From Ctena decussata (taxonomy: Eukaryota; Mollusca; Bivalvia; Lucinida; Lucinidae), in NCBI GenBank assembly GCA_963989385.1, contig OZ022501.1, positions 81,824,979-81,888,978 on the forward strand: a DNA stretch of 64,000 nt, given 5' to 3'. Positions within the stretch are counted from its first letter, which is position 1, and each line of letters opens with the position of its first letter. Shown one piece after another: positions 63,201 through 64,000 of this stretch. The notes below the pieces were generated by a model. The model did no database searches and was not told the origin of the DNA. It worked only from the letters and a program-made list of their open reading frames with translations. The position numbers and the translations under genes are program-made.

Positions 63201-63569
63201 ATATGCGTATATTTACAACTGTCAACATTATCACAGTATAATATTCAAACAATCTACAGCACTATACAAACAAGCATTCAGAAATAATTGAATTATTTTC
63301 CTTCCTTCACCAGATAAATACAGGTAAAATCTCTCAAGCTGCAGAATGCTACACCTCACCAGTCTGCACTCTGACACAAAACAGACTGAAACCAGAATAC
63401 TCAATGAAGGACATGTAGCCAGACACCACAGAAGCAGGAAAATTAATGCCTGTCTTGTTATTGCTAGTTGCTGGCAAGACAATCAGAACTGCCTACTGAT
63501 GGGGTGATTTAAATCAAATCCCAACATGTATGTTCTGCAGAGTAAAAAGATAATTTCAGCAATGATTAC
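63201..63569. other. BRIX1 intron stretch, no recognised feature
   Basis: No repeat or exon seen. Confidence 0.45.
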
Positions 63570-63705
63570 CAATTTCTGCTAAGGATCCATCCTCTTCTAG
63601 GATTTGGTAATTTCTGAACCAGATTCTATTATCAGCTACAGAGAAGGTGAACACATGATCTAGAAATGGCTGACTTTTCGGGTGATGATTTGGAGTACTG
63701 AAAAC
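63570..63705 (-). CDS. BRIX1: BRIX1 (BRX1) internal exon, Brix domain
   Basis: BRX1 is a nucleolar assembly factor of the large (60S) ribosomal subunit. On the - strand the acceptor ttatttcag precedes 63705 and the donor ATTG|gtaatc follows 63570 (phase 1). The peptide VFSTPNHHPKSQPFLDHVFT, then DNRIWFRNYQILEEDGSLAEIG, aligns closely with human BRX1 (IFSTPRYHPKSQPFVDHVFT, DNRIWFRNFQIIEED). Upstream exons lie beyond position 64000. The gene converges on SMARCA4. Confidence 0.95.
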
Positions 63706-63738
63706 CTGAAATAAGATTAACTGACCGAGATCAGGCCC

Positions 63739-63876
63739 GGAGGTTATAAAACTTGAGTGCATTCTCAAACTCAAAATAAAGCACACTGATTGGCTGCTTC
63801 TGAGCACATGCTCGGAAGCAGCCAATCAGTGTGGTTTATTTTGAGTTTGAGATTATACTCAAGTTTTATAACCTCG
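63739..63876. mobile_element. Family-3-related foldback, copy 2, upstream of the BRIX1 exon
   Basis: ggaggttataaaacttgagt ... ctcaagttttataacctcgg; same centre as the element in the SMARCA4 3' UTR. Begins about 30 nt on the 5' side of the BRIX1 acceptor at 63705. Confidence 0.93.
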
Positions 63877-63893
63877 GACCAAGATTAGTGATT

Positions 63894-64000
63894 CAGAGCT
63901 CTAGTTAAGAGGGGTTTTTGATGATAATTGAGGGATATTTTTTCTTATTTCTTATTTAAACCTTATGTTGTGACCCCTCTTCTGACCGTCTCGACGAGAC
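63894..64000. mobile_element. Family-2 MITE, copy 11, cut by the window edge
   Basis: cagagctctagttaagaggg and the left half of the central hairpin ttgtgacccctcttctgacc. Confidence 0.9.

Overview
This window is animal nuclear DNA, almost certainly from a mollusc and probably a heterodont bivalve (clam or zebra-mussel type). It is AT-rich, its genes are split by GT-AG introns of 0.1 to 9.3 kb, and the introns are packed with palindromic miniature transposons, a tRNA-derived SINE and tandem-array elements of the kind typical of bivalve genomes. The species-level placement is inference from repeat style; no database was searched.

About 52 kb is occupied by one gene on the + strand: the Brahma/BRG1-type SWI/SNF ATPase (SMARCA4/SMARCA2 orthologue). 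I could place 28 exons (the first partly 5' UTR, the last opening directly with the stop codon). All junctions are GT-AG and all phases agree, giving 1816 residues. Domain order is the full set for the family: G/M/N/Q-rich N terminus (exons 1-4), QLQ (exon 3), HSA (exons 6-8), BRK (exon 9), SNF2 ATPase lobe 1 with DEMGLGKT and DEGH (exons 11-16), helicase lobe 2 (exons 17-19), SnAC region (exons 19-22), AT-hook RGRPP (exon 22), bromodomain (exons 22-25) and an acidic Ser/Asp tail (exons 25-27). A possible extra 54-nt microexon lies between exons 10 and 11.

Downstream, on the - strand and convergent with SMARCA4, are the last three recognisable exons of BRIX1 (BRX1, 60S ribosome biogenesis); its 5' exons lie beyond the right edge. 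Its C terminus looks short, and its stop codon sits next to a transposon.

Everything else is repeat or unrecognised intron. The main layers are: (1) a 5.3-kb inverted-repeat element with two internal satellites in intron 2 (3.5-8.9 kb); (2) about 16 copies of a ~240-bp GAGCC-palindrome MITE flanked by ATTT/ATAT; (3) about 11 copies of an AGAGCTCTAGATAAGAGG MITE, two of which abut splice acceptors; (4) several other foldback families; (5) Helentron-like elements with hairpin ends and internal arrays rich in TCAAGGTCA; (6) a 37-bp satellite with higher-order structure in the last intron. Several elements are nested, so their relative ages can be read directly. The most unusual gene-derived signal is a set of decayed tandem copies of the 3' half of exon 13, with splice donors, inside the following intron.
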